From NCBI RefSeq assembly GCF_027595985.1, contig NC_073305.1, positions 79,184,889-79,248,888 of the forward strand: a stretch of 64,000 bases of DNA, in the 5' to 3' direction. The notes below the pieces were generated by a model, which did no database searches, had not been told where the DNA came from, and saw only the letters and a program-made list of their open reading frames with translations. The translations under genes and the position numbers were made by a program. Below, piece after piece: positions 32,717 through 43,313 of the stretch (position 1 is its first letter; the number at the start of each line of letters is the position of its first letter). Origin of the DNA: Sorex araneus (taxonomy: Eukaryota; Chordata; Mammalia; Eulipotyphla; Soricidae).

Positions 32717-33385
32717 CAAATTAAATCATATGATACACAGTTATAAAGTTGTTCATTATTGAGTCTCAGTCATACAGTGTTTCAATAACCATCCCTTCAC
32801 CTGTATATATTTCCCACCACCAATGTCCTCAGTTTCCCTCCTCCCACTCCCACCTCTGCCTGCCTCTCTGGAAGGCACTTTTCTTCTCTCTCTCCCTCTC
32901 TCTTCCCTCTTTCCTTTTGAGCACTATGATTTGCAATACAGGTACTGGAAGGTTATGTACATCCCTCTACCTACTTTCAGCACTCAGTTCTTATCCAGAG
33001 AGACCATTTCCAACTATCATTGTCATAGTGGTCCCTTCTCTATCCTAACTGTCCTCTCAGCCCAACTTGTGGCAGGCAAGCTTCCAACCATGAGCCAGTC
33101 CTCCTGGCCCTCGTTTCTACTGTTCTTGGGTGTTAATCTCATACTATACTTTTTATATCCCCAAAATCAATGCAATCATTCTATATATGTTGCTCTCCTC
33201 TGACTCATTTCACTCAGCATGATACTCTCCATGTCCATCCATTTATAAGCAAATTTCATGACTTCATTTTTCCTGGTGGCTGCATAGTATTCCTCTGTGT
33301 AGATGTACCAGTTTCTTTATCCAGTCATCTGTTCTTGGGAATTCAGGTTGTTTCTAGATTTTGGCTATTGTGAACAGTGACCAGC
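32717..33385 (-). mobile_element. L1 3' end (ORF2 C-terminus plus 3' UTR), minus strand
   Basis: Reversed 3' UTR (GTTATAAAGTTGTTCATTAT; TCCCACCACCAATGTCCTCA; CT-rich tract 32880-32915), CTGTTCTTGGGTGTTAATCT, then reversed ORF2 end (CTGGTGGCTGCATAGTATTC; TTTTGGCTATTGTGAACAGT). It abuts the RTE copy, whose target duplication lies in this element's T-rich tail, so the RTE is probably the later arrival. Confidence 0.85.
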
Positions 33386-33409
33386 ACATTTTAATATTTA
33401 TGCCAGAAA

Positions 33410-33663
33410 AATGGGCTGGAGCAATAGCACAGTGGGTAGGGCATTTGTCTTGCACGTGGCTGACCTGGGTTCGATTCCTCCATCCCTCTCGGAGAGCCCG
33501 GCAAGCTACCAAGAGTATCTCGCCCCCCACGGCAGAGCCTGGCAAGCTGCCCATGGTGTATTCGATATGCCAAAAACAGTAACAACAAGTCTTCAATGGA
33601 GACGTTACTGGTGCCCACTCGAGCAAATTGATGAGCAACGGGATGACAGTGATGATAGTGATA
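33410..33663 (+). mobile_element. RTE-tailed SINE, full length, with TSD (best example)
   Basis: Complete 254-bp copy. tRNA-like head GGGCTGGAGCAATAGCACAG, B box GGGTTCGATTCC, then CTCTCGGAGAGCCCGGCAAG, a second GCAAGCT box, GATATGCCAAAAACAGTAAC, CAATGGAGACGTTACTGGTG, CAAATTGATGAGCAACGGGA and a GACAGTGATGATAGTGATA tail. Exact 10-bp TSD ATGCCAGAAA (33400-33409 and 33664-33673). The last about 60 bp match the RTE 3' terminus at 32640-32695. Confidence 0.95.
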
Positions 33664-33780
33664 ATGCCAGAAACAAAAATCATTCACTTAACAGAGTAGC
33701 AGTGAAGTGACACATCCATGTGCTGGAACACTTCTCAGTGATGAAAGGCGTTATTGATACACACAATGACATGGATGCTT

Positions 33781-33815
33781 TTATATATCTATATCTATAT
33801 CTATATATATCTATT
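33781..33815. repeat. (TATC)n/(TA)n microsatellite
   Basis: TATATCTATATCTATATC units over about 35 bp. Confidence 0.85.
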
Positions 33816-33826
33816 AGAGCAACATA

Positions 33827-33996
33827 CAGGGTCCAGTACAGCAGCTAAGAGGGTTGCCTTTCACACAGCTGACCCGGGTTTAATCCTTGCACCCCATATG
33901 GTCCGCTGAACCCACCAGGAGTGATCTCTTGAGTGCAGAGTCAATAGTAAGTCTAAGCACTGATGGGTGTGGTTCAAAAACCAAAACCAAACAAAA
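33827..33996 (+). mobile_element. SOR-type SINE, A-tailed class, with TSD
   Basis: GGGTCCAGTACAGCAGCTAA head, ACACAGCTGACCCGGGTTTA, CCATATGGTCCGCTGAACCC and GGGTGTGGTTCAAAAACCAA. TSD ATTAGAGCAACATA (33813-33826) / ATTAGAGCAATATA (33997-34010), 14 bp with one change. Confidence 0.92.
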
Positions 33997-34099
33997 ATTA
34001 GAGCAATATAGGAAATAATAAGTGCACTTAAAATGTCTAAATTGAAGTTTCAGGAAAAGAAAAATTTGAATGAGTAGTAAAATAGACATGCTGATCTTT

Positions 34100-34273
34100 A
34101 TATATATACTGCTTTTTGGGTCACACCCAGCGAGGCTCAGGGTCACTCCTGGCTCTGCACTCAGGAATTACCCCTGGCCGTGCTCAGGGGACCATATGGG
34201 ATGCTGGGAATCAAACCCGGGTCAGCCGCGTGCAAGGCAAACACCCTACCCACTATACTATCACTCCAGCCCC
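34100..34273 (-). mobile_element. SOR-type SINE, A-tailed class, with TSD
   Basis: Near-consensus: GCTTTTTGGGTCACACCCAG, CACTCAGGAATTACCCCTGG, GGACCATATGGGATGCTGGG, CAAACCCGGGTCAGCCGCGT, head ending CACTCCAGCCCC. TSD CTGATCTTT (34091-34099 and 34274-34282). CpG-bearing CCGCGT retained, so probably young. Confidence 0.94.
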
Positions 34274-34359
34274 CTGATCTTTTGATATATTAATGGAAAC
34301 CTATTAAGATCATAACCAACTCCTGCTTGTGGTGACTTCCTGATGTTAAATTTCCTGCT

Positions 34360-34540
34360 GTGGGCCAGAGAGATGATACAGAGGTTAAGGTGCTTGCCTT
34401 GCATGTGGCCTATCCAGGTTCAGTCCTCATCACCACAGAAGGTCCCTTGAGCAACAACAGGGAGTGATCCCTAAACACAGATCCAGGAATAAGCCTTGAC
34501 CACCACTGGTGGCCCTAACTCCCCTGCCCCCCATCCAAAG
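34360..34540 (+). mobile_element. SOR-type SINE, A-tailed class (older head)
   Basis: GTGGGCCAGAGAGATGATAC, GGTGCTTGCCTTGCATGTGG, CAGGGAGTGATCCCTAAACA and a C-rich end (CTCCCCTGCCCCCC). Confidence 0.85.
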
Positions 34541-34583
34541 GGGAATAAATTCTTATTCAGTGATGCACTGTTACTAAGTACCA

Positions 34584-34865
34584 CTATATCACTGTCATCC
34601 TGTTGTTCATCAATTTGCTGGAGCGGGCGCTGGTAGCCAGTAATGTCTTCATTAGTCCTAGCCCTGAGATTTTAGCAGCCTCTCTTTACTTGTCCTTCCC
34701 AATGGTGCTGCATTGGAGGCTTTTTCAGGGTCAGGGTAATGAGACCCATCATTGTTACTGTTTTTGGCATATTGAATACACCAGGGGGAACTTGTCAGGC
34801 TCTGCTGTGTTGGCAGGATACTCTCGGTAGCTTGCCGGGTTCTCTGAGAGGGAGAACTAGACCAA
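34584..34865 (-). mobile_element. RTE-tailed SINE, long-tail variant, with TSD
   Basis: Exact 11-bp duplication ACTAAGTACCA (34573-34583 and 34866-34876). RTE 3' end at left (TATCACTGTCATCCTGTTGT), then an extra segment including AGGCTTTTTCAGGGTCAGGG that is also present in the 27361-27647 copy, then the body (TTTTTGGCATATTGAATACA; CTCTCGGTAGCTTGCCGGGT). The tRNA head is absent. Confidence 0.88.
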
Positions 34866-35096
34866 ACTAAGTACCAAGTACAACACATAAAAACATAAAA
34901 AAAAAAGCTACACTGAAGAGCAGTTCAAGAAGTTCAGAGGATGTTAGAACTTCAGGGGAAAGTTTTACAGGTGAGACCCTGAGTAAGAAAATAAGCCAGG
35001 ACAGAAATGACAAGAAACAATTAAAGGTTAAGACAGAATCAGAAAGTATAACTTGGAAAAAGTTTTGAAGCAGAATTAAGGACTGATCATGTACAT

Positions 35097-35131
35097 CCTC
35101 CCTCCCTCCCTCCCTCTCTCCCTTCCTTCCT
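35097..35131. repeat. (CCCT)n/(CCTT)n microsatellite
   Basis: Pyrimidine-only tetranucleotide tract, directly before an RTE-tailed SINE. Confidence 0.85.
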
Positions 35132-35136
35132 GATAG

Positions 35137-35369
35137 CACTGTATCACTATCTTCCTGTTGTTCATCAATTTGCTTGAGTGGGCACCAGTAACGTCTCTAT
35201 TGTGAGACTTGTTACTGTTTTTGGCATATCGAATACACCACGGGTAGCTTGCCAGGCTCCGCCGTGCAGGCAGGATACTCTCGGTAGCTTGCTGGGCTCC
35301 CTGAGAGGGACGGAGGAACTGAACCTGGGTCAGCCTTGTGCAAGGCAAACGCCCTACCCGCTGTGCTAG
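35137..35369 (-). mobile_element. RTE-tailed SINE, nearly full length
   Basis: TCACTATCTTCCTGTTGTTC 3' end, GTTTTTGGCATATCGAATAC, GGTAGCTTGCCAGGCTCCGC, B box in GAACTGAACCTGGGTCAGCC, and the head stopping at CCCGCTGTGCTA, about 12 bp short of the full head. Confidence 0.9.
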
Positions 35370-36732
35370 ACTAACAAATATGCACTCTATGTCAAACCCT
35401 GATCTAAGTGCTGGAGACACAGCAGTGGACAAACAGACCACATCCTTTATCTCAGTCAGTCTGCTTTCTAGAGGGAGGAGACAGTCAACAGAATAAATCA
35501 ACATCTGAAATGGGATGTGAATTTGAGAGTGACATACTGTGCTAGGGCAGAGGTCGAGGCTTCAGTATTTAAAAGGGTGTTTACAGAAGGTGTTAGTGGG
35601 AGAGTGATATTTGAGAAGACTAAGAGGGCCAAAAGGATAAAGGTGGGTGTTTTTAAACAGGAAGTACTCATTCATGGCAAGTTAGGTGGCTAACATATAT
35701 CCAGCTTCCATCACAGCAATATAAAAAGATCTCATTTAATATAATAATGTGCTATAACAGTTTATAAAAATGATTTACAGAATAAATGTAATCTTTATTT
35801 TAACGGAACAAGAAATACTTAAAATTCAACTGTAAGAAAAACCACACACTTCAATTTATCTTTAGCTTCTACTATAGTACTATCACCGCCTTTTCCAAAT
35901 CTGCTCCTCTTACAATTTTCATTTATATGAGGTTCAGGAAAAGTTGAATGGCACAGTTTAGTATGAATAAACTTTTAAGTATTATTATCTGGGAAAAGGG
36001 GTTAGAAAAAATTGGGAGGAAATAGCCTATCCATATGAAAACAATAATCACGTAATATTTATTGTCTGGGATTGAAATGTTTCAAATAGGCAAAGCAATA
36101 AAACGTCAGAAAAAGCAAAACTTCCTAATGTTAAAAAGATCATAAATTTTTTCCCAAAATAAGACATTAAAAAAAGTTTAGGTGATACTTTATGTCAAAG
36201 GAAAAAAAAAACCTTAAATTCACAATAAAGCAGCAAAACAGCCTTCTAAAGAAATATACATCCCAAGGAGGAGCTGAAGAACAATAGCAGTTACTGTAAA
36301 GCACATGAAATAATAGATATCTCCATTGAGGGACTGAGACTATTTTTTTTAAACATAACAAACTCACTGGCATGCATTCCATAACTTGCTTTGCTAGCTA
36401 TCCCTTAAATGGAAATAAAAAAAAAAGTCAAAAAAGGCACCAGAATTTCAGTATTTCAGATTTTGTCACTTACAAATGAATCTGTATTTTATAAATCCTT
36501 ATGCAAAATAGTGATTTAAACATGTAAAATAGAGTGGCACCTACATATGTAAAAATATATTTAATTTTTAATCCTTATAAACTCAGTAGCTCCTTTAGAT
36601 CTTAGGGTTGCCCCCATAGCTTTGGGAACTGTAGGCTCCATCCTGTTCTCTGGGCTTTGAACAGTGTTAACAAAATTATTTTCTTAAATAAATGAATGAA
36701 TGAACAAAGATAAAGACAACTGACATTTAGTT
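35370..36732. other. unique AT-rich sequence
   Basis: No repeat or gene recognised; start of the repeat-poor part of the window. Confidence 0.4.
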
Positions 36733-36892
36733 TTATTTATTTGGGACCACATCCGGCTGTACTCAGGGTGCATTCCTGACTTTGCATTCAGGGATCACTC
36801 CTGCTGGGGTTTGGGGACAATATGAGTGCTGGAGACTGAACTCCAGTCAGTGCTTGCTAAGGCAACTTGTGCTCCTAGCTTTTTAGCTCCAG
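36733..36892 (-). mobile_element. SOR-type SINE, old
   Basis: GGGACCACATCCGGCTGTAC, CATTCAGGGATCACTCCTGC, GAGACTGAACTCCAGTCAGT and a degraded head. Confidence 0.75.
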
Positions 36893-37866
36893 AAGCTGAC
36901 ACTTACTCATAAGATACTCAGGTGATGAACAACTGCCTTTAACTCACAGGAATCGAATTGTTTTCCAACTCTAGAGATTATCATACCCAGGTGGTAGCCC
37001 ACAAACCAAAATAAAATAAAGTTCTGGGGACACATTATTTCTGTTATCTTTAAGGGTATCTCATCCTAAAAGGCCTCACTTCCTCACAGTTAACTAGAGG
37101 GAGAGCTAGTGAATCTTCAAAGATGGTATTATGTATAAAAAATGTCAGAAGTGCTGTAATTCTTTATCCTTGTTTGTGTCGATTCAGGTGGAACAGAGAG
37201 GTTCTTTGGTTTCCAGCTGTGCATATGTGACTGAGGTTATATATTTCTTAGGTCATTTGCTTCAAAAAACGTTAAGACAAAAGGAGGTAGCTAGGGTGGG
37301 GAGGGAAAAAAAGAAGTTCAGACTAAGTATCAATGGGTAGTGACCTAGTCATAAGGGCCACGAGAAACCTTGCAACTGTTTTTGTTTTTTGTTTTTGTTT
37401 TTTAGATAGTCACTTCTTGAGAAACTTGCTGCTCCTGTCTCTTGTCACATGGTCTCTGTGGTCTGGAGTCTTCCTGTGAGATGAGAGACTTGGAAGGTTG
37501 ATGCCATGATGGTGCCGCCATTACCACTATGTAAGTAACAAGCTGCTAGAATCCTTTTGGGTTCATTGTGTCTTCACAGGTGTGGCAAGTCAGCCACCCG
37601 CCACAGCAGTCACTGCCCGGCATACACAGGCCGGGGACAGTGATGAGGAGCCAAGATCAATTACTGACAGGTGTATGAACTTGCTCAAGTTAAGTGCACG
37701 GAGGAAGGCAACAGAAGAGAGCTTGTTCTGAGGCAAAACACATCTAGGGTTGAATTAAAGAGGCTGATAACTACTAATGAAAGAGGCAAAGAGTCTTTTC
37801 TAAGACCACTGCCCCAAGAACATACATGATTATCGAGGGCTAGGAGAAACTATGCTTATTTGTTTG
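36893..37866. other. unique sequence
   Basis: Contains a TTTTTG-rich stretch near 37380. CpG-containing but short GC-rich segment near 37590-37640 (CCACCCGCCACAGCAG). No gene supported. Confidence 0.4.
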
Positions 37867-37888
37867 GTTTGGGGCCACACCCAGACGT

Positions 37889-37956
<68 letters not shown>

Positions 37957-38096
37957 GGGGAGATGGGGAAACTTCCATCTGGAACTTGCTGGCACTCCTG
38001 GAGTGTTTAGGGAACTATGTGGTATCAGGGATTAAAACTGGAGCTCCCACATGCAAAACCTGTGCTCCATTGCTTTGAGCTAGTTTTCTGGCTCTT
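37867..38096 (-). mobile_element. SOR-type SINE, old, invaded by a TG microsatellite
   Basis: GTTTGGGGCCACACCCAGAC is followed by 66 bp of TG in place of GATGCTCAGGG-type sequence, then GGCACTCCTGGAGTGTTTAG, ATCAGGGATTAAAACTGGAG and CACATGCAAAACCTGTGCTC. Confidence 0.8.
37890..37955. repeat. (TG)33 microsatellite
   Basis: Uninterrupted TG dinucleotides, likely polymorphic, inside the SINE body. Confidence 0.97.
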
Positions 38097-38136
38097 AGAT
38101 CAACTAAAACTGTAATGTGATTAATACGCTAACACT

Positions 38137-38379
38137 GGGCTGGAGCGATTGCACAGCGGCTGGGCGTTCGCCTTTCACATGGCCGATCAGAGTTCGATTC
38201 CTCCGCCCCTCTCGGAGAGCCCGGCAAGCTACGAGAGTATCCAGCCTGCGCGGCAGAGCCTGGCAAGCTACCCACGTGTATTGGATATGCCAAAAACAGT
38301 AACAATAAGTCTCTCAGTGAGAGATATTACTGGTGCCCGCTCAAACAAATCGATGAGCAACAGGATGACAGTGACAGTG
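38137..38379 (+). mobile_element. RTE-tailed SINE, full length, with TSD
   Basis: GGGCTGGAGCGATTGCACAG head with CpGs retained (GGGCGTTCGCC), AGTTCGATTCC B box, CTCTCGGAGAGCCCGGCAAG, GATATGCCAAAAACAGTAAC, GATATTACTGGTGCCCGCTC, ATCGATGAGCAACAGGATGA, tail GACAGTGACAGTG. Exact 11-bp TSD ACGCTAACACT (38126-38136 and 38380-38390). Confidence 0.95.
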
Positions 38380-38390
38380 ACGCTAACACT

Positions 38391-38663
38391 TGAAAGAGGC
38401 ATTTGTGTAATATTTTAAAAGATCATTACATGTACTTTTTATCTGCCATTGCAAAAATATGTAAACAAGATGGAGAGTATTTTATAATAAATTAATACAA
38501 GAAAGCACAAAACAGGAGCCTGTGTAATTATGTCCTCTGAAGAAATCTGGCTGAATTCACAAAGTAGAGGCTTTTACACTTGGATCTTTGATCAAGTTTT
38601 TCTTGTAATTCTTCTTGGGACTCTCTTTGTTTGTAGGTACACTGAGCATAGGTATTAAAAATG
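38391..38663. other. unique AT-rich sequence
   Basis: Nothing recognised. Confidence 0.4.
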
Positions 38664-38765
38664 TTTTGTTGGGGGGCCTCATACCCAGTGGTGCCAGGAA
38701 TGGAACACAGGACCTCTTGACACGTTCTAGGAATATGCTCCAACACTTGAGTTATCCTTGGCTCA
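38664..38765 (-). mobile_element. degenerate SINE-like remnant
   Basis: GGGGGGCCTCATACCCAGTG, GGTGCCAGGAATGGAACACA and a decayed head. Short, probably an old truncated copy. Confidence 0.5.
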
Positions 38766-39056
38766 AATCGTATGTATTTTAAGAGTTAAGACATTCTAGA
38801 GGATATGGCATCCATCTATGTAATTATTTTCTATTATATGCCATATGATCTTCTATTACATATATAACATTTGGCTCTAGAGAAGGAATGTTCAGTTAAA
38901 ATAAACATTTTTTTGTAATCAAGATTTTTTATTTTTTGGTATTGAGAAATGCACTTTGGGCAGGGTATCCCAAAGTTGATTATACAGCCCCCCTAGAGGG
39001 CACTGGAACAATGGGGGTGGAGTGGGGTAGGTAGTAGCTTCAGGTGAAATTCAGTG

Positions 39057-39089
<33 letters not shown>

Positions 39090-39220
39090 AACTTCCTGTT
39101 TGTCTGCTTAAAGAGGCTAAATTTCTAGCAGACACCAAGGTATTTTTCTGAAAAGGAGGCAACAGGTAAAATACACTTGGGAACTGGTCTAGAGGTTCAC
39201 AGAGCAGTGGTTACATTATC
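38766..39220. other. unique sequence with TG repeat
   Basis: AT-rich, then a TG microsatellite at 39054-39089. No gene. Confidence 0.4.
39054..39089. repeat. (TG)n microsatellite
   Basis: About 18 TG units with one TTTG interruption. Confidence 0.93.
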
Positions 39221-39233
39221 AGAAATCTTACTT

Positions 39234-39408
39234 GAGGGCTAGGGCTACAGTACACAGGGTAGGTGCATGTCTTGCGTGTAGCCAACCCAGGTTCAATCCC
39301 TGGTATGATCCCCCACGCACTACTAGGAGTGATCTCTGAGCACAGAGCCATGAGTAAGCCCTGACCACTGCCAGGTGTGGCCACCCCTACCCCCCAACCC
39401 CCCAAAAA
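39234..39408 (+). mobile_element. SOR-type SINE, A-tailed class, with TSD
   Basis: GAGGGCTAGGGCTACAGTAC head, CAACCCAGGTTCAATCCCTG, TAGGAGTGATCTCTGAGCAC, CCAGGTGTGGCCACCCCTAC and an A-rich end. Exact 13-bp TSD AGAAATCTTACTT (39221-39233 and 39409-39421). Confidence 0.93.
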
Positions 39409-40310
39409 AGAAATCTTACTTTAGTGCTGTGTAATGCTGGTTATGAGCACTAACTTTGTGGTCAAAGTGGTGGGTTCCAACACTAGCCCTATTATGGGTA
39501 CTTGTGCATCAGTCACTTAAGCTCTGGCCTTCAATTTTCTTTCTATTGCCTGTGGCCATAGGGAGAATAACAGTGCGTATCTCATTGTGGTGCTTGTATC
39601 TGGAGATAACTCATCCAAATTGCTGAGCTCACTGGGTGGCATGTGGTGTGCTATATAATTACTAAATCAAACTTATTATTATTAAAATGCTGATCTATTG
39701 TATCACCATTTTTGATAGCAAGTGAAGTGTTTTCTGATATAAGTGAAGTTATGAAAGTAATCACATTTATTCTTGATCTTTCCTAACATCTTTTGTTATT
39801 TTTATTTTCCTTTAAAAAAAAAACAAGAATAATGACTACTGGGTGGAGATGAACATAAAGGGAACATGAATGCAAAGTTCCACACAGAATTTCAGTGGTT
39901 TCCAACAATGAAATACTGTGTAAGGGTTTCTTTGTGACTTTGTAAGAATTGATTGTTTTAAAATATGCTTCAATTGCCAAAGTCCCCATGACTTATGACA
40001 GCTTGAATACTTGATATTTTGTTCCAGAAAACAAATGAGTTCTCTCTCTTTCTCCCTGCCAGCCCCCTCCTTCCATTTTTTAAAAAAGAGGCCTGTAGTA
40101 TCACTATCCTTCTCACTACATTTGAGACCTACTTTAAGAGATATGATTTTTTAATATTTGATTCTTTAAGGGCATCTGGCCCTTATTTAACCATCACATT
40201 TACATCCAATTCCTGCAGGCATGGTTTTGTTCTTTGAGCTTGGCTTGATGCCCTCTGCAGAAAGCCTTTTTTAATGAACACAACTTCTCCAAACTGCTCA
40301 GACCCTGTAC

Positions 40311-40332
40311 CTCCCCTCCCCTCCCCTCCCCC
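40311..40332. repeat. (CTCCC)n short repeat
   Basis: Four CTCCC units on the plus strand; G-rich on the minus strand. Confidence 0.8.
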
Positions 40333-40682
40333 AGTCCCATGCAGTCTGAGCACACAAAAGTTGTCTTGGATTGCAAATGAGGAGATAAAAACAGGAAAAT
40401 ACATTACAGAAGAATCAGCTTTATGTGGGGGCCACCACTATGACATATTCGACTTGACGCCCTTATATTATTTGCAGAAGTGTTTATGTACTATGAAATG
40501 TTCAGCCAGAGTATGCAGGAAACTGTAAAATGCTTTATGGGATATATACATGGTTGATGGTAGAATTTTAAATGCAACTTGGGAAGACTCTATCTAAATT
40601 CCAGGAGAGCAGATGAGGGAGTATTTTTTCTTCTGTGCTTCAGTTTTACACAAGGGGTTATATGAACTGGAAAGAAATACCT

Positions 40683-40724
40683 TTTAATTTTATGAAAAAA
40701 AAAACTTTTTTTCATAAAATTAAA
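40683..40724. repeat. perfect inverted repeat, 19-bp arms, 4-nt loop
   Basis: Left arm 40683-40701 (TTTAATTTTATGAAAAAAA) and right arm 40706-40724 are exact reverse complements around AAAC. AT-rich, could extrude as a cruciform or fold as RNA. Not a terminator in this eukaryotic context. Confidence 0.9.
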
Positions 40725-41580
40725 CTTTATAGACAAGAAAACTTGTTTACTTCAGACCAAATCATCAGTTATGTTAACTTTCAATATGGCAAAAGCATCA
40801 TGAGTGAGTTATTTATTATTTTATAGAGAAAGGAACAAATGGAATAAATGAGGAGAGCTTCCCAGATTCAGGAATTGAATATACAATTCAAAGTTATTTG
40901 TGCTTCCAGAGGCTTTTAAATACAAATTCTTGGTTCCAAAACTGTAATATTATTTTTGAACCCAGTATTGCAGTACGTGAAGGTAGGGAGGTGAATGAAA
41001 TTGCTTGCAAATGGCATGTACAGAAGTTCACACTTCCAAATTTAGACAAAGAAGGAAATATTTCTATGTCCTTACCATGGGTATGTGAGACAGTGTTAAT
41101 CTCCCACAAAAGGGCTATTTATTTGTTGGACTTTTAAAAATTTATCTTAAAAGCTGATCTCCAACACTCAGAAACAATGTCTTTTGCATATTCACATTTG
41201 ATTTAGATTTGAGTCTAATGTGTGAGAATACAGATCACTGAATTCATATCACTGTGCCTTTGAAGATTCTAATGTAATACTTCTGCTTTAGAATGTGTCC
41301 ATAATTATAACTTATAAATTAAGATTATGGATCAAGGTAAACATGCTCCCTCCAAAATCCTGGTAATGTATCCCAGTAACACCATAAGCAAATCCAGCAT
41401 GAAATTAAAGGAATATAATGCTAGTGGAAGAAGCAGGGCCTTGGTTCTGGTCCCTAATCTGTCACTGTCATTACTGAGTATCTTGGGAAAGTCCGTTTCC
41501 TTCTCCAAGGCCAAGTTTTCTCATCAGTAAGAGGAGTGGCTGTACTACTTTTTAAGATTGGCTTCTGTTCTAACATTTTA

Positions 41581-41764
41581 TAAATTTTTCATTTGTTTTG
41601 TTTTATGGGCCACACCCAGTGATGTTCAGGGATTACTCCTGGCTCTGCACTCAAGAGTTACTCCTGGCTGTGCCTTGGGGGTGCTATATATGATGCTGGG
41701 GATTAAAACCAGGTTGGCCGTGTGCAAAGCAAGTGCCCTATCTGCTGTACTATCACCCTGATCC
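41581..41764 (-). mobile_element. SOR-type SINE, A-tailed class, with TSD
   Basis: GGGCCACACCCAGTGATGTT, GCACTCAAGAGTTACTCCTG, GGGGATTAAAACCAGGTTGG, GTGTGCAAAGCAAGTGCCCT. Exact 11-bp TSD CTAACATTTTA (41570-41580 and 41765-41775). Confidence 0.93.
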
Positions 41765-41775
41765 CTAACATTTTA

Positions 41776-43137
41776 ATCATGAGCCATTGACTGGAATTAC
41801 AATTTTCTGAAACTTTTTTCTTCCAAATATTTCCTTTTTTACCCTATTATTCACTGCTTAGGGAAATTTTTATTTTACTTCAAATTTAATGTTGTGAAAA
41901 GAGTCAGAGAAACAACTTAAGTGTAGAAAAGGGGGGAAAAGAATTAAAAATATTAATATCGAGCAGTTGTGGGGACATGTAGGTTGGTCTGGTACAGACA
42001 TAAATGACCTTGTTTTATTCCTCAATTCAGCTCACTGGCTTATGATGAAAAGTGAAAGGTTATTATATGGACTTACTAGGAAAAACCAGATTTTATAAAT
42101 AATTACCTGTCAGACTGTTCAAGATAGACAAACATACGCCAGACCAACAAAAACACAGACCCGTCATATTTCTGAGAGAAATGTACATTGAGTCTTCCTT
42201 CTCTGGAACTATAAGGAGATTAGGTAGAATAAAATGAAAGGAAAAAGCCTAAGCCCAATATTCTCTGCCTTATGCATACTTTCAAATGTATAATGTGGGA
42301 GAGAAGGAATTTTGATGTGAAAAATTAGCCCCTGAAAATTTTATACCATCTATAAGCCTGGCAGATCGAAACCAAATACAATAAATGCTGTCGTTTTAAA
42401 AGTTAAGATGTTTACTGCAAGCTTATAATTTTCCTTGATTAGGGATGCCAAGAAAAATAAGAATGATGATAAAAAGAAAAGTTTAATCATACATTTCAAC
42501 AAGCACAGATGGAACATCAAAACCCTTTGGCAGTTTTTTGGTATTATATATCTGCTTTTTTTCCTCTTTTTTGGTTTTGTTTTTGACATGAAGATTTTTT
42601 CCAGAAGGACTAACATAGAACAGGTAAATGATAGTTAACAAATGTGAATAATCGGCACAATCACATTAACTGAGCCTCAAAATTATTTGGTCACAAGAGG
42701 AAAATCTTTCATGATTTTCATTTTTGTTTCTATTAATCCGCTACAAAGGCTGTTTCAGTGAGTGTAAAAACCATGATAAAAGTAAAATTACCCCAAATTC
42801 CTACAAAATAAATGGGAAAAAGTCCATATTTTGCAATTCAAGTTTAATCGGGAACTATCCAATTACAACTGTGACATTTTTGGTTTGTTACCAAGCGTTT
42901 ACGGGTGAGTAAGACTTGCTGAAGAAAGTGCAGATGCCAGAGGCTGACTCAGCTAGGACTTATCAGCAAGGAATGACCCCGTCCACATGTCCAGTCTTGG
43001 TGGGGAAGAAAACAACCAAGCAAGAAAGCAAGTCCAGGTTTTATTGATTTGGATTATTTTGCTTCTAAACAGGCATGGTGTGCATTTGCCTGCGTGTGTG
43101 ATGGGCCTGAAAACTGGAGGGCTCAAAAAAGAAAACA
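41776..43137. other. unique AT-rich sequence
   Basis: No repeats. A 62-codon frame (42724-42912, plus) and others have no recognisable motif. Could hold conserved non-coding elements, which cannot be judged without alignment. Confidence 0.4.
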
Positions 43138-43313
43138 GGGCTGGAGAGGTGGTACAGTGAGCAGGGCATGTGCCTGGAATGCTGTTGCCCCAGGTTTAAT
43201 CACTGGAGCCCCATCTGGTCCCCTAAGCCCAACCTTAGTGTTCCTTAATTGTAGATCCAGGAGTAAGCCCTAGAGCAGAGCTGGGTTCGGCCTCCCAGAA
43301 AGCAAACAACAAA
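43138..43313 (+). mobile_element. SOR-type SINE, A-tailed class
   Basis: GGGCTGGAGAGGTGGTACAG head, B-box region CCCCAGGTTTAATCACTGG, CCCCATCTGGTCCCCTAAGC and GGTTCGGCCTCCCAGAAAGC end. Moderately diverged. Confidence 0.85.

Larger units (their letters stand above)
39422..41569. other. unique sequence, repeat-poor
   Basis: No interspersed repeat recognised in 2.1 kb. Contains a CTCCC repeat (40311-40332) and a perfect inverted repeat (40683-40724). No coding signal. Confidence 0.45.

Noticed and set aside
33410..33480. tRNA gene suggested by A/B-box-like sequence and GGTTCGATTCC
   Set aside because: It is the tRNA-derived head of a SINE repeated dozens of times; no cloverleaf with a proper acceptor stem is evident.
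35076..35504. 142-codon minus-strand open frame
   Set aside because: It reads through an RTE-tailed SINE in sense orientation plus flanks; the peptide includes translated SINE body.
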